Assembly (NCBI RefSeq): GCF_900119165.1 | Contig: NZ_FPJG01000006.1 | Coordinates: 5,642,001 to 5,706,000 of the forward strand | Direction: 5' to 3' | Source: Amycolatopsis australiensis | GTDB taxonomy: Bacteria > Actinomycetota > Actinomycetes > Mycobacteriales > Pseudonocardiaceae | Length of the DNA stretch: 64,000 nucleotides | Part shown: positions 1 to 8,132 of the stretch, one piece after another | Layout: every line of letters starts with the position of its first letter | Numbering within the stretch: the stretch's first letter is position 1 | Notes under the pieces: generated by a model | Told to the model about the DNA's origin: nothing | What the model saw: only the letters and a program-made list of their open reading frames with translations | Databases searched by the model: none | Position numbers and translations under genes: made by a program

Positions 1-1
1 C

Positions 2-586
2 GTCGACGCGACCGTGCCCTACGGCGGCTCCGACTACACGTCCTACATCGTCAAGGCGCGGGCCGCGGGGTGCCGGGCGATCACCGTGAACCCGGTCGAG
101 CCCGACTCGATCGGCCAGCTCAAGGCCGCGCAGGCGCAGGGCTGGAACGACGTCACCTGGCTGCTGCTGACCAGTGTCTACAGCGAGAACTACGCGAAGG
201 CGATCTCGAACGCCGGCGCCGGGGTGTACGTGCCGGCCGAGTTCTACCCGTTCACCGACGCCGGCGCCCCGGCGAACCGGCAGTGGCGGGAGCTGATGGT
301 GAAAAACGGCATCCCGCTGACGTCGTTCAGCCAGGGCGGCTACCTGGCGGCGAAGTACTTCCTCGACGTCCTGCGCGGGATCAAGGGCGACATCACCCGC
401 GAGTCCGTCACGAAGGCGCTGCGGGGGATGCAGCCGATCAGCGACCCGATGGTCGGCACGCCGTACGTGTTCGGCCCGGCGCAGGCGCACCACGACAACA
501 CCGCGGGCTGGCCGATCAAGCTGGCCACCGGCACGAACAAGTGGGAGCCGGCCGCGCAGGACTGGCTCCGCATCCCGAAGCAGTAG
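2..586 (+). CDS. ABC transporter substrate-binding protein, branched-chain amino acid type (C-terminal part)
   Basis: The open frame runs in from the left edge, so the start and signal peptide are outside the window. About 194 residues remain. They look like the second lobe of a type-1 periplasmic binding protein of the Leu/Ile/Val-binding family, including a stretch that pairs a quoted parameter region (YLAAKYFLDVLRGIKG) with a C-terminal domain found in Liv-type receptors. It would capture the substrate outside the membrane and deliver it to the permeases encoded next. An AGGAGG ribosome-binding site for the next gene overlaps its stop codon, so the genes are one transcription unit. The ligand cannot be told from sequence; nearby amine-oxidation genes make an amine or aromatic compound possible. 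Confidence 0.8.
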   Translation, partial: VDATVPYGGSDYTSYIVKARAAGCRAITVNPVEPDSIGQLKAAQAQGWNDVTWLLLTSVYSENYAKAISNAGAGVYVPAEFYPFTDAGAPANRQWRELMVKNGIPLTSFSQGGYLAAKYFLDVLRGIKGDITRESVTKALRGMQPISDPMVGTPYVFGPAQAHHDNTAGWPIKLATGTNKWEPAAQDWLRIPKQ

Positions 587-596
587 GAGGACGTTC

Positions 597-1457
597 ATGC
601 TGCAGGGCGCTCTGGCCGGTCTCGCCGCCGGCGGCCTTTACGCGGTGCTCGCGGTGTGCCTGACGCTGATGTCGCGCCTGGTGCGCGTGGTCAACTTCGC
701 GCAGTCCGCGACCGGCATGTTCGGCTGTTACGTCGCGGTGTTCCTGGCTGTCCACCTCGGACTGCCGGAGTGGGCGGCGACGCTCGCCGGGATCGTGCTC
801 GGCGGGGCGCTGAGCGCGGTGCTGGGCTGGATCGTCTCGACGTGGCTCGCCGAGGCGGACACCGGCACCCGCTCGGCGGTGACCGTCGCGGTGCTCCTGC
901 TGCTGATCTCACTGGCGTTCATCCTGTTCGGGAACAAGCCGCAGCCGTTCCGCCCGCTGCTGGCCGGGCCGGCGTTCACCGCCGGCGGCGTGGTGGTCAG
1001 CCAGGTCACCGTCGTCACGGTCGCGCTGGCCGTGCTGGTGGCGCTCGGCTGCCGCACGGTGCTGGCCCGCACGGCCCTCGGCGTCCGGCTGCGGGCGCTG
1101 TCGGAGCGGCCGACCACGGCGGAGCTGCTGGGCATCCCGGCCCGGCCGCTGTCGGTCGGCGTCTGGACGGCGACCGGGGTGATCGCGACGCTCGCCGTCT
1201 CGATCGTCGCGCCTTCGCAGTCGAACGACCCGACGTCGCTGGCGATGCTCGTGGTGCCGGCCGCGGCCGCCGCCCTGCTCGGCGGGTTCAGGCGGCTGGA
1301 CCTGGCCGTGGCCGGCGGCCTGGTGCTGGGCATGGCCCAGGGCGCGGTCGCCCAGTCCGACAAGCTGTCGGTGCTGCGCTACTTCCTCCCGTTCCTGGTC
1401 ATCGTGGCGCTGCTGCTGTGGACGCAGCGCAAGGAGGTGTGGGATGCGGCTCGCTGA
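597..1457 (+). CDS. livH: Branched-chain-type ABC transporter permease (LivH-like)
   Basis: A 286-residue, very hydrophobic protein with about eight predicted membrane segments and the N-terminal pattern of LivH permeases (GLAAGGLYAVLAVCLTLM, then VNFAQS). It would form half of the membrane channel of a high-affinity HAAT-family importer. The ATG start sits 7 bases after an AGGAGG. It overlaps the next gene by 14 bases, which indicates translational coupling. The family is clear from length and motif; the substrate is not. Confidence 0.88.
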   Translation: MLQGALAGLAAGGLYAVLAVCLTLMSRLVRVVNFAQSATGMFGCYVAVFLAVHLGLPEWAATLAGIVLGGALSAVLGWIVSTWLAEADTGTRSAVTVAVLLLLISLAFILFGNKPQPFRPLLAGPAFTAGGVVVSQVTVVTVALAVLVALGCRTVLARTALGVRLRALSERPTTAELLGIPARPLSVGVWTATGVIATLAVSIVAPSQSNDPTSLAMLVVPAAAAALLGGFRRLDLAVAGGLVLGMAQGAVAQSDKLSVLRYFLPFLVIVALLLWTQRKEVWDAAR

Positions 1458-3147
1458 ACGGTTCCTGCCGCTGCTGGTCGCGGCGGCCGCGATCGGGGTC
1501 GGCTACGCGCTGAGCGTGGGACTGGCCGGGTACTTCGTCTACCTCGGGGTGAGTGCCGTCGTCGCGGCGATCGCCCTGCTCGGGCTCGGCGTCGTGACCG
1601 GGACGGCCGGGATGATCTCGCTGTGCCAGCTGACTTTCGCCGCGGTCGGCGCGTTCGTGGTCTCGGCGTGCAACGTCGCCGGCGTGCCCGGCGGGTTCGT
1701 CGTGTGGCTGGTCCTCGGCGGCCTGGCGGCCGCCGTCGCGGGCGTGCTCGTCGGGCTGCCCGCGTTGCGGCTGCGGGGCATCACGCTGGCCGTGGTCACC
1801 CTCGGCCTGGCCGCGGCCGCCGACCTGACCCTGGTGCAGATCCAGTTCCCGGGCGCCACCCAAGGGCTCTCGGTCGAGCGGCCGGACGCGTTCTCCGACG
1901 ACCGGGCGTACTTCTTCTTCGCCGTCCTCGTGCTGGCCGGCTGCGGGCTGGGCGTGCACTTCCTGCGCCGCGGCCGCTGGGGCAGCAGCTGGCACCTCGT
2001 CGCCTTCTCCGAGCGGGGCACGGCCGCGGTCGGCGCGGGCGTGCGGACGTCGAAGCTGACGGCGTTCGCGGTCAGCGCCGCCCTCGGCGGGATCAGCGGC
2101 GGCCTGCTCATCGGCCAGGTCGGCCTGGCCTTCCCGGCGAGCTTCACCGCGATCCAGTCGCTGGCGCTGTACGTGCTGGCGATCATGTCCGGCGCGCACC
2201 TGATCGACATGGCGGTGTTCGGCGCGCTGCTCTGGGTCGCGGTGCCGGAGCTGCTGAAGCGCTGGGGCGTCCCGCAGGACTGGGGGTTCGTGATCTTCGG
2301 CGTGCTCGGCGTCCAGGCGCTGGCGGGGCGCGGCAACCTCGGCACGGCGTGGCGGAACCTGTGGTACCGCCGCCGGTCACGGGCGACGGCCGGGGTCGGC
2401 CTCACCGGCGACGTCGCCGACGTGCCGCCGCTGCCGCCGGGCGGCCCGGTGCTGGAGGTCCGCGACCTCAGTGTCCGCTTCGGGCACGTCACCGCACTGT
2501 CCCATGTGGACATCTCGGTGCCGGAACACGGCGTGCTCGGCGTCATCGGCCCGAACGGCGCCGGGAAGTCGACCCTGGTCGACGTGATCAGCGGGTTCCT
2601 GCCGCGGGCGACCGGGACCGTGACGCTGGACGGCCGCCCGCTGACCGGCTCGCCCGCCCGCCGCGCCCGCGCCGGGCTGCGGCGCACGTTCCAGCAGGAC
2701 CTCGTCCCGCCGGGCCTGACGGTCGGGGCGTACGTGCGGTTCGTCGCGCGGCGGCGGCTGTCCGGCGACGAGGTCGCCGAGACGCTGGAGTTCTTCGGCT
2801 GCCCGCCCGCGCGCACGCCGTTGTCGCGCGTGGACGCGGGCGCCCGACGGCTGGTCGAGGTCGCCGGCCACCTGCTGGCCCGGCCGCGGGTGCTGCTGCT
2901 CGACGAGCCGGCGGCCGGGCTGCCGCACGAGGAGCACGTGGCGTTCGGGCGGCGGCTGCGGCAGGTGCCGGCGCGGTTCGGCGTGTCCGTGCTGCTCATC
3001 GAGCACGACCTCGACCTCGTGCGGTCGGTGTGCGACCGGCTGACCGTGCTCGACTTCGGCGAGGTGCTGGCCAGCGGGCCGCAGGCGGACGTGCTGGCCG
3101 ACCCGGCGGTCCTGAAGGCGTACATGGGCGAAACGGAGCTGCTGTGA
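1444..3147 (+). CDS. Fused LivM permease and LivG ATPase of a branched-chain-type ABC transporter
   Basis: A 567-residue protein joining two subunits that are separate in the E. coli Liv system. Residues 1-300 are a LivM-type membrane domain. Residues about 335-567 are an ABC ATPase with Walker A GPNGAGKST (near residue 369), a Q-loop FQQD, Walker B VLLLDEPAAGL and a switch histidine in IEHDLD. The LSGGQ signature is degenerate: the expected place reads LSRVDAGARR. The ATG start follows an AAGGAGGTG. It shares four bases with the next gene. Fused LivM-LivG proteins occur in actinobacteria; the weak signature is the odd point. Confidence 0.88.
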   Translation: MRLAERFLPLLVAAAAIGVGYALSVGLAGYFVYLGVSAVVAAIALLGLGVVTGTAGMISLCQLTFAAVGAFVVSACNVAGVPGGFVVWLVLGGLAAAVAGVLVGLPALRLRGITLAVVTLGLAAAADLTLVQIQFPGATQGLSVERPDAFSDDRAYFFFAVLVLAGCGLGVHFLRRGRWGSSWHLVAFSERGTAAVGAGVRTSKLTAFAVSAALGGISGGLLIGQVGLAFPASFTAIQSLALYVLAIMSGAHLIDMAVFGALLWVAVPELLKRWGVPQDWGFVIFGVLGVQALAGRGNLGTAWRNLWYRRRSRATAGVGLTGDVADVPPLPPGGPVLEVRDLSVRFGHVTALSHVDISVPEHGVLGVIGPNGAGKSTLVDVISGFLPRATGTVTLDGRPLTGSPARRARAGLRRTFQQDLVPPGLTVGAYVRFVARRRLSGDEVAETLEFFGCPPARTPLSRVDAGARRLVEVAGHLLARPRVLLLDEPAAGLPHEEHVAFGRRLRQVPARFGVSVLLIEHDLDLVRSVCDRLTVLDFGEVLASGPQADVLADPAVLKAYMGETELL

Positions 3148-3836
3148 AGGCGTTGCGAGTCGAGGGCTTGACGGTCAAGCGCGGCGCGGGCCCGGTGATC
3201 CGCGACGTCGGGTTCACCCTCGAGCCCGGCCGGATCACCGCGCTGGTCGGGCCGAACGGCGCCGGCAAGACGAGCCTGCTGGAAGCGGTGTCCGGGGTCG
3301 TGGCACCGTCGGCGGGCCGGGTGCGGGTCGGCGACGTGGACGTCACGCGGCACTCGCGCGTGGCGCGGGCGCGGCTCGGGCTGGCGCACATCGAGCAGGG
3401 CCGGGCGGTGTTCCCCGGGCTCACGGTGCTGGAGAACCTCCGCCTGACCGCCCGCACCCCCGCTCGCGTCGACGAGGTGCTCGAACTGTTCCCGGAGCTG
3501 GAAAAGCGGCGCGACTCGCCCGCGGCGCTGCTCTCCGGCGGCGAGCAGCAGATGGTCGTGCTGGCGCGGGCGTTCGCGGCGCGCCCGGCGTTCCTGCTCA
3601 TCGACGAGATGTCGCTGGGGCTGGCGCCGGTGGTGTTCACCCGGCTGCTGCCGGTCGTGACGCGGTCCGCCGCTGCGGGGACGGCGATCCTGCTGGTGGA
3701 GCAGTTCACGCACCTGGCGCTGGGGGTGGCGCAGGAGGCCCTGGTCGTCTCGTCGGGCCGCGTCACCTACGCCGGCGACGCGCAGACCCTGCTGGACTCC
3801 CCCGCGACGCTGCACGCGGCCTACCTGGGGTCATGA
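3144..3836 (+). CDS. livF: Branched-chain-type ABC transporter ATPase (LivF-like)
   Basis: A 230-residue ABC ATPase starting at a GTG that overlaps the preceding stop (GTGA). It carries Walker A GPNGAGKTS, an intact signature LSGGEQQ, Walker B FLLIDEMSLGLAP and the H-loop region LVEQFTHLAL. The motif DEMSLGLAP is typical of LivF. It would pair with the ATPase half of the upstream fusion. It is the last gene of the transporter unit; its stop codon is the first base triplet of a strong hairpin. Confidence 0.9.
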   Translation: MKALRVEGLTVKRGAGPVIRDVGFTLEPGRITALVGPNGAGKTSLLEAVSGVVAPSAGRVRVGDVDVTRHSRVARARLGLAHIEQGRAVFPGLTVLENLRLTARTPARVDEVLELFPELEKRRDSPAALLSGGEQQMVVLARAFAARPAFLLIDEMSLGLAPVVFTRLLPVVTRSAAAGTAILLVEQFTHLALGVAQEALVVSSGRVTYAGDAQTLLDSPATLHAAYLGS

Positions 3837-3871
3837 GTGCGCAACAGTGGTGGAACACTGTTGCGCACTCA
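3834..3871. terminator. Bidirectional hairpin between livF and a convergent SDR gene
   Basis: A perfect inverted repeat with 16-bp arms (3834-3849 and 3856-3871) and a 6-base loop. The left arm begins with the livF stop codon, TGAGTGCGCAACAGTG. It lies between convergent genes and has no T-tract. It probably stops transcription from both sides. A second hairpin of the same design is at 18615-18660. Confidence 0.75.
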
Positions 3872-3878
3872 CGACGTC

Positions 3879-4673
3879 TCACATGCCGGCGCGTTCGAAG
3901 GCCAGGGTCGGCAGGTCCACGGCGTGGGCGCCGCCGTCGGCGACCAGGACCGCGCCGGTGACGTACGACGACTCCGCCGAGCCCAGGAACCGGACGATCG
4001 CCGCGATCTCCTCCGGCTCGGCCGGGCGGCGCAGCGGGACCTCGGCCGTGACGCGGCGGTAGCCCTCGTCGTGGCCGCCGGTGAAGCCCGCCGCCGCCGC
4101 GAACTGGTCCATCTCCGCGTCCGCCATCGGCGTGCGGACCCAGCCGGGGCACACCGCGTTCGCCCGTACGCCCTTCGGCCCGAAGTCGCGGGCGATCGAG
4201 CGGGTCAGGCCGATCAGCGCGTGCTTGGCGACGGTGTAGCCGGCGACGTTCGGCCCGGCGAACAGCCCGGCCAGCGACGACACGACGACGACCTGCCCGC
4301 CGGTCTCGACCAGCGACGGCAGCGCGGCCCGGCAGAACACGAACGCGCTCGACAGGTTCGAGCGCAGCGCGAGTTCCCACTCCTCGTCCCCGGTGTCGAC
4401 GACCGACGACAGGCCGTGGCCGCCGGCGTTGGCGACGACGACGTCGAGCCGCCCGTACCGGCCGACGATCTCGGCGATGGCGTGCTCGGCGTCGTCGCGG
4501 ACGCTGGCGTCGCAGGCGATGACGTGCGCGCCCGTCTCGGCCGCGACCTTCTCGAGGGGCTCGCGCCGCCGGCCGAGCACGACCACGCGCGCGCCTTCGC
4601 TCGCGTAGCGCCGGGCGACCGCGGCGCCGATGCCGGTGCCGCCGCCGGTGATGGCGACAACGGTGTCTGACAT
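3879..4673 (-). CDS. Short-chain dehydrogenase/reductase
   Basis: A classical SDR of 264 residues. It has the cofactor motif TGGGTGIG near the N terminus, the NAG motif in VVANAGG, a catalytic serine region VVSSLAGL, YTVAK for the catalytic Tyr and Lys, and a C-terminal VTGAVLVADGG. It would oxidise an alcohol or reduce a ketone with NAD(P). I chose the ATG at 4673; a GTG six bases upstream (4679) is better spaced from a GGA ribosome-binding site and may be the true start. Another SDR gene follows upstream on the same strand with a 19-base gap, so they are likely co-transcribed. Confidence 0.88.
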   Translation of the reverse strand: MSDTVVAITGGGTGIGAAVARRYASEGARVVVLGRRREPLEKVAAETGAHVIACDASVRDDAEHAIAEIVGRYGRLDVVVANAGGHGLSSVVDTGDEEWELALRSNLSSAFVFCRAALPSLVETGGQVVVVSSLAGLFAGPNVAGYTVAKHALIGLTRSIARDFGPKGVRANAVCPGWVRTPMADAEMDQFAAAAGFTGGHDEGYRRVTAEVPLRRPAEPEEIAAIVRFLGSAESSYVTGAVLVADGGAHAVDLPTLAFERAGM

Positions 4674-4692
4674 GTCCACTGTGGATCCTTTC

Positions 4693-5394
4693 CTAGGCGG
4701 GGAACGCCGAGCGGGCCGACATCCCGAAGTCGGCCAGCAGGGCTTGGCCGTTGACCGGCCGGGAGGCGGGCGAGGCGAGGAAGAGCACCTGCCGCGCGAC
4801 GTCGTGGGGTGCCTGCACGGGGAAGGCGGGATCGTCGAGAACGGCCCCGAGGTCGCCGCGCGCCATCGGCGTGTCGACCACCGACGGGCAGACACAGTTG
4901 AACCGGACGCCGGGGACCTCAACGGCCAGCGCCCGGGTCATCGCGACGACAGCGCCCTTCGAGGCGCAATAGGGCACCATGCCGGGCGCGGCGACGAAGG
5001 CGGAGTCGCTGCCGAGCAGGACCACCGAGCCACCGTCGCCGAGCCACGGCAGGGCGTGCTTGGCCAGCAGGAACTGCCCGGTGACGTTGACGGCGAGCAC
5101 GGCGGACACGTCGGCGGCGGTGGTCCCGGCGAGCGGCGTGCCGACGGGCCCGGAGATCCCGGCGCACCCGACCACGACGTCGAGCCCACCGAGACGACGG
5201 GCGATGCCGTCGACCGCGGCGGCGAAGGCAAGCTCGTCGGTGACGTCCGCACGGACGATCGCCGCGTCCGTGCCGTCGCGGTCGATCACCCCGACCCGCG
5301 CGCCTTCGGCTTCGAACGCGCGCACGCACGCCCGGCCGATTCCCGACGCCCCGCCGGTCACCAGCACCGCCTTCCCGGCCAGTCCCGTCTCCAT
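4693..5394 (-). CDS. Short-chain dehydrogenase/reductase
   Basis: A 233-residue classical SDR: TGGASGIG cofactor motif, GCAGISG in place of NNAG, a serine region VVLLGSDS, YCASK for the Tyr-Lys pair, and a C-terminal PVNGQALLADFG. It is at the short end for the family. It is first in a two-gene unit with the SDR at 3879 and is divergent from the copper amine oxidase at 5508. The neighbourhood suggests a role in processing products of the transported substrate, but no substrate can be named. Confidence 0.87.
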   Translation of the reverse strand: METGLAGKAVLVTGGASGIGRACVRAFEAEGARVGVIDRDGTDAAIVRADVTDELAFAAAVDGIARRLGGLDVVVGCAGISGPVGTPLAGTTAADVSAVLAVNVTGQFLLAKHALPWLGDGGSVVLLGSDSAFVAAPGMVPYCASKGAVVAMTRALAVEVPGVRFNCVCPSVVDTPMARGDLGAVLDDPAFPVQAPHDVARQVLFLASPASRPVNGQALLADFGMSARSAFPA

Positions 5395-5507
5395 GCGCCC
5401 ATCCTCACCGCGACCGCCGCCGCGGTGGTTGGCGCCGAGCGCACCCTTGTTGTCCGCCGCCGCACGGGCGGTTCCGCAGTGGCGCGATGCGCGCGAGACT
5501 GCCCCGG

Positions 5508-7370
5508 GTGAGCACGCCGCACCCCCTCGACCCGCTGACCGCCGCCGAGCTCTCCGCCGGGCGCGACCTCCTCGCCGACGCCGGGCTCGTCACCGGCACG
5601 ATCCGGTTTCCGCAGGTCGTGCCGCTCGAACCGGCCAAGGCCGACGTCCGGGCCGGCACCGCGCACCGGCGGATCCGCTACACCCTGCTCGACACCGCCA
5701 CCGGCGCGTCCGGCGAAGCCGTCGTCGACCTCACCAAGCAGGAGCTGATCACCTGGGACGGCTGGCGCACCGAAGCCGGCCAGCCGTCCTACCTGTTCGA
5801 GGAGTACGAACTCGCCGAACAGCTCACCAAGGCCGCCCCCGGCTGGCAGGCCGCCATGGCCCGGCGCGGCCTCGGCGACCGCGTCGGCCACGCCTTCTGC
5901 GCGCCGCTCGCGCCCGGGTACTTCGGCCGCGAGGACGAGACCGGCCGCGTGATGCGCTCCCTGACCTTCCTCCGCGAGGACGTCGGCGACAGCCCGTGGG
6001 CCCACCCGGTCGAGGGCCTGGTCGTGCACCTGGACCTGACCGGGCGGCGCGTCCTGCGCGTCGAGGACGAGGGCGACGTCCCGGTGCCGGAAGAGCACGG
6101 CCGCTACACCGGGATCGCGGCGCGGACCACGCAGCGGCCGATCGAGATCACCCAGCCGCACGGGCCGAGCTTCACCGTCGACGGCTCCGAGGTGACGTGG
6201 GAGGGCTGGCGCCTGCGCGTCGGCTTCAACTCCCGCGAAGGACTGACCCTGCACCAGGTGAGCTTCCAGGACCGGCCGGTCCTGTACCGGGCGGCCATCC
6301 CGGAGATGGTCGTCCCGTACGGCGACGTCGCGCCCGGCCGGTTCTGGATCAGCTACTTCGACGCCGGCGAGTACCAGTTCGGCAAGAACGGCAACGACCT
6401 GCGGCTCGGCTGCGACTGCGTCGGCGAGATCCGGTACTTCCCGGCGTGGGTCGCCGACGACCGCGGCGAGCCGGTCGAGATCCCGCGGGCGATCTGCCTG
6501 CACGAGGAGGACGACGGCATCCTCTGGAAGCACACCGACCTGGCCGGCGCGCCCGAGGTCCGCCGCTCGCGGCGGCTGGTCGTCTCCTCGATCTCCACCA
6601 TCGGCAACTACGACTACGGCCACTACTGGTACTTCCACCTCGACGGCTCGATCGAGTTCGAGGCGAAGGCCACCGGCGTCGTCTTCTGCGGCGCCGGGAC
6701 GCCGGGCCTGGACCAGCCGCACGCCACCGAGCTCGCGCCCGGCCTCTTCGCCCCGGTGCACCAGCACCTGTTCTGCGCGCGGCTCGACGTCGAGGTCGAC
6801 GGCGAGCGCACCAGCCTGCACGAGGTCGACGTCGTGGGCGTGCCGACCGGGCCGGACAACCCCCACGGCAACGCGTTCACCTGGCGCAGCACCCCGCTGC
6901 GGACCGAACGCGAGGCGCAGCGGCTCGCCGACCCGGCCCGCGCCCGGGTGTGGGAAGTCCGCAGCGCCGAGCGCGTCAACCGGCTCGGCAAGCCGACCGC
7001 CTACCAGCTCGTCCCGCGCCCGTCGGCGACGCTGATGGCCCAGCCGGAGGCGTCCGTCCACGCGCGAGCCACCTTCGCGACGAAACACCTGTGGGCGACG
7101 CCGTACCACGAGGACGAGCGCTACCCGGCCGGCGAGCGCCCCAACGCCCACCCGGGCGGCGCGGGCCTGCCCGCCTGGACGGCCGCCGACCGCGACCTCG
7201 CCGGCACCGAGCTCGTGCTGTGGCACGTGTTCGGCCCCACCCACGTGCCCCGGCCTGAGGACTGGCCCGTGATGCCGGTCGACAAGTCCGGGTTCCTGTT
7301 CCGGCCGTACGGCTTCTGCGACCGCAACCCGGCGCTCGACGTGCCCGCCCGCGACCACTGCGACCACTGA
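5508..7370 (+). CDS. Copper-containing primary amine oxidase
   Basis: A 620-residue copper amine oxidase. It oxidises primary amines to aldehydes, releasing ammonia and hydrogen peroxide. The topaquinone precursor tyrosine is in the NYDYG motif (about residue 368), the catalytic-base aspartate in YFDAGEYQFG (about 285), and two copper-ligand histidines in HQH (418 and 420), with a further histidine in KHLWATPY. Length fits bacterial members. I chose the GTG at 5508 (protein MSTPHPLD...); an ATG at 5487 in frame is also possible. No signal peptide is visible. It is followed after 8 bases by a MoaF-like gene, a partner also seen in the Klebsiella tyramine oxidase region, so an arylalkylamine such as tyramine is a reasonable substrate guess. 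Confidence 0.93.
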   Translation: MSTPHPLDPLTAAELSAGRDLLADAGLVTGTIRFPQVVPLEPAKADVRAGTAHRRIRYTLLDTATGASGEAVVDLTKQELITWDGWRTEAGQPSYLFEEYELAEQLTKAAPGWQAAMARRGLGDRVGHAFCAPLAPGYFGREDETGRVMRSLTFLREDVGDSPWAHPVEGLVVHLDLTGRRVLRVEDEGDVPVPEEHGRYTGIAARTTQRPIEITQPHGPSFTVDGSEVTWEGWRLRVGFNSREGLTLHQVSFQDRPVLYRAAIPEMVVPYGDVAPGRFWISYFDAGEYQFGKNGNDLRLGCDCVGEIRYFPAWVADDRGEPVEIPRAICLHEEDDGILWKHTDLAGAPEVRRSRRLVVSSISTIGNYDYGHYWYFHLDGSIEFEAKATGVVFCGAGTPGLDQPHATELAPGLFAPVHQHLFCARLDVEVDGERTSLHEVDVVGVPTGPDNPHGNAFTWRSTPLRTEREAQRLADPARARVWEVRSAERVNRLGKPTAYQLVPRPSATLMAQPEASVHARATFATKHLWATPYHEDERYPAGERPNAHPGGAGLPAWTAADRDLAGTELVLWHVFGPTHVPRPEDWPVMPVDKSGFLFRPYGFCDRNPALDVPARDHCDH

Positions 7371-7378
7371 GGAAACCG

Positions 7379-8131
7379 ATGACGCTCTCCGACACTTCGA
7401 CGTGGCTCCCGCTCGACGGGCTGGCCCCCGGCTTCGACGCGAACAAGGCTCCCGCGGTCGGCGACCTCCACGGCCGGTCCTTCGTCCTGCACGACGACGG
7501 CGCCGGTCCCGACCGGTCCACCGGCGCCGACATCGCGGCCGGCGAGACGTTCCGCGTCGACGACGACCTCTACTACGTCCAGGTGCCCCCACCGGCGGAC
7601 TCGCGGGAGGCCGTGTCGCTGTTCCTGGACCTGCGCGACGGCCGGGCGCTGGTCGTCACCACCACGATCGGCGACCACGGGACACCGCGCGTCACCCAGC
7701 GGTTCCGGCCCGCGACGATCGGAGGTCTCGCGGTCCGCGGCGAGCCGATGGCGCCGAGCACCGCGCTGATCGGCCGCCGCGTGCTGTGGGTGTACAGCCC
7801 CGAGCACGCCTACGAGCACGTCTACCTCAGCCCGCACTGGTACACCTGGCAGTGCCTGGCCGGGCCCGAGCGCGGGCTCGCCGACACCGACGAGAACACC
7901 GTCTACCGGATCCGGCCCGGGATCCACGTCTTCGCCTGGCGGGAAAAGGTGATCCCGTGCGCGTCGGTGACGGTCGCCGACCACCGCGACGCCCGCAGCC
8001 TGCGGTCCCACGGTGTCCTCTTCGGACTCGACGCCACCGGCGAACGGACGGTGCACTTCACCTTCGGCGCGCACGGCAGGCTGCTCGGCACGACCGTCCA
8101 CCCGGACGGCTTCGACCCGGCGGAGCACTGA
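7379..8131 (+). CDS. moaF: MoaF-like protein of amine catabolism
   Basis: A 250-residue protein that starts like MoaF family members (WLPLDGLAPGFDANKAP) and repeats two similar beta-rich halves, as in a lipocalin-like fold. The name suggests molybdenum cofactor synthesis, but in Klebsiella moaF is a tyramine-induced gene of the monoamine regulon. Its position 8 bases after the amine oxidase supports the amine role. Its biochemical activity is unknown to me. The ATG at 7379 follows a GAGGAAACC ribosome-binding site that overlaps the previous stop. Confidence 0.75.
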   Translation: MTLSDTSTWLPLDGLAPGFDANKAPAVGDLHGRSFVLHDDGAGPDRSTGADIAAGETFRVDDDLYYVQVPPPADSREAVSLFLDLRDGRALVVTTTIGDHGTPRVTQRFRPATIGGLAVRGEPMAPSTALIGRRVLWVYSPEHAYEHVYLSPHWYTWQCLAGPERGLADTDENTVYRIRPGIHVFAWREKVIPCASVTVADHRDARSLRSHGVLFGLDATGERTVHFTFGAHGRLLGTTVHPDGFDPAEH

Positions 8132-8132
8132 C

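Noticed and set aside
5395..5507. CTAC-N4-GTAG operator in the SDR/amine oxidase spacer
   Set aside because: I looked for the island box here and found no match, so the amine oxidase unit is not placed in the TetR regulon.
7379..8131. Molybdenum cofactor biosynthesis gene, from the name MoaF
   Set aside because: No other molybdopterin genes are nearby. The neighbour is an amine oxidase, and the family was first linked to monoamine metabolism.
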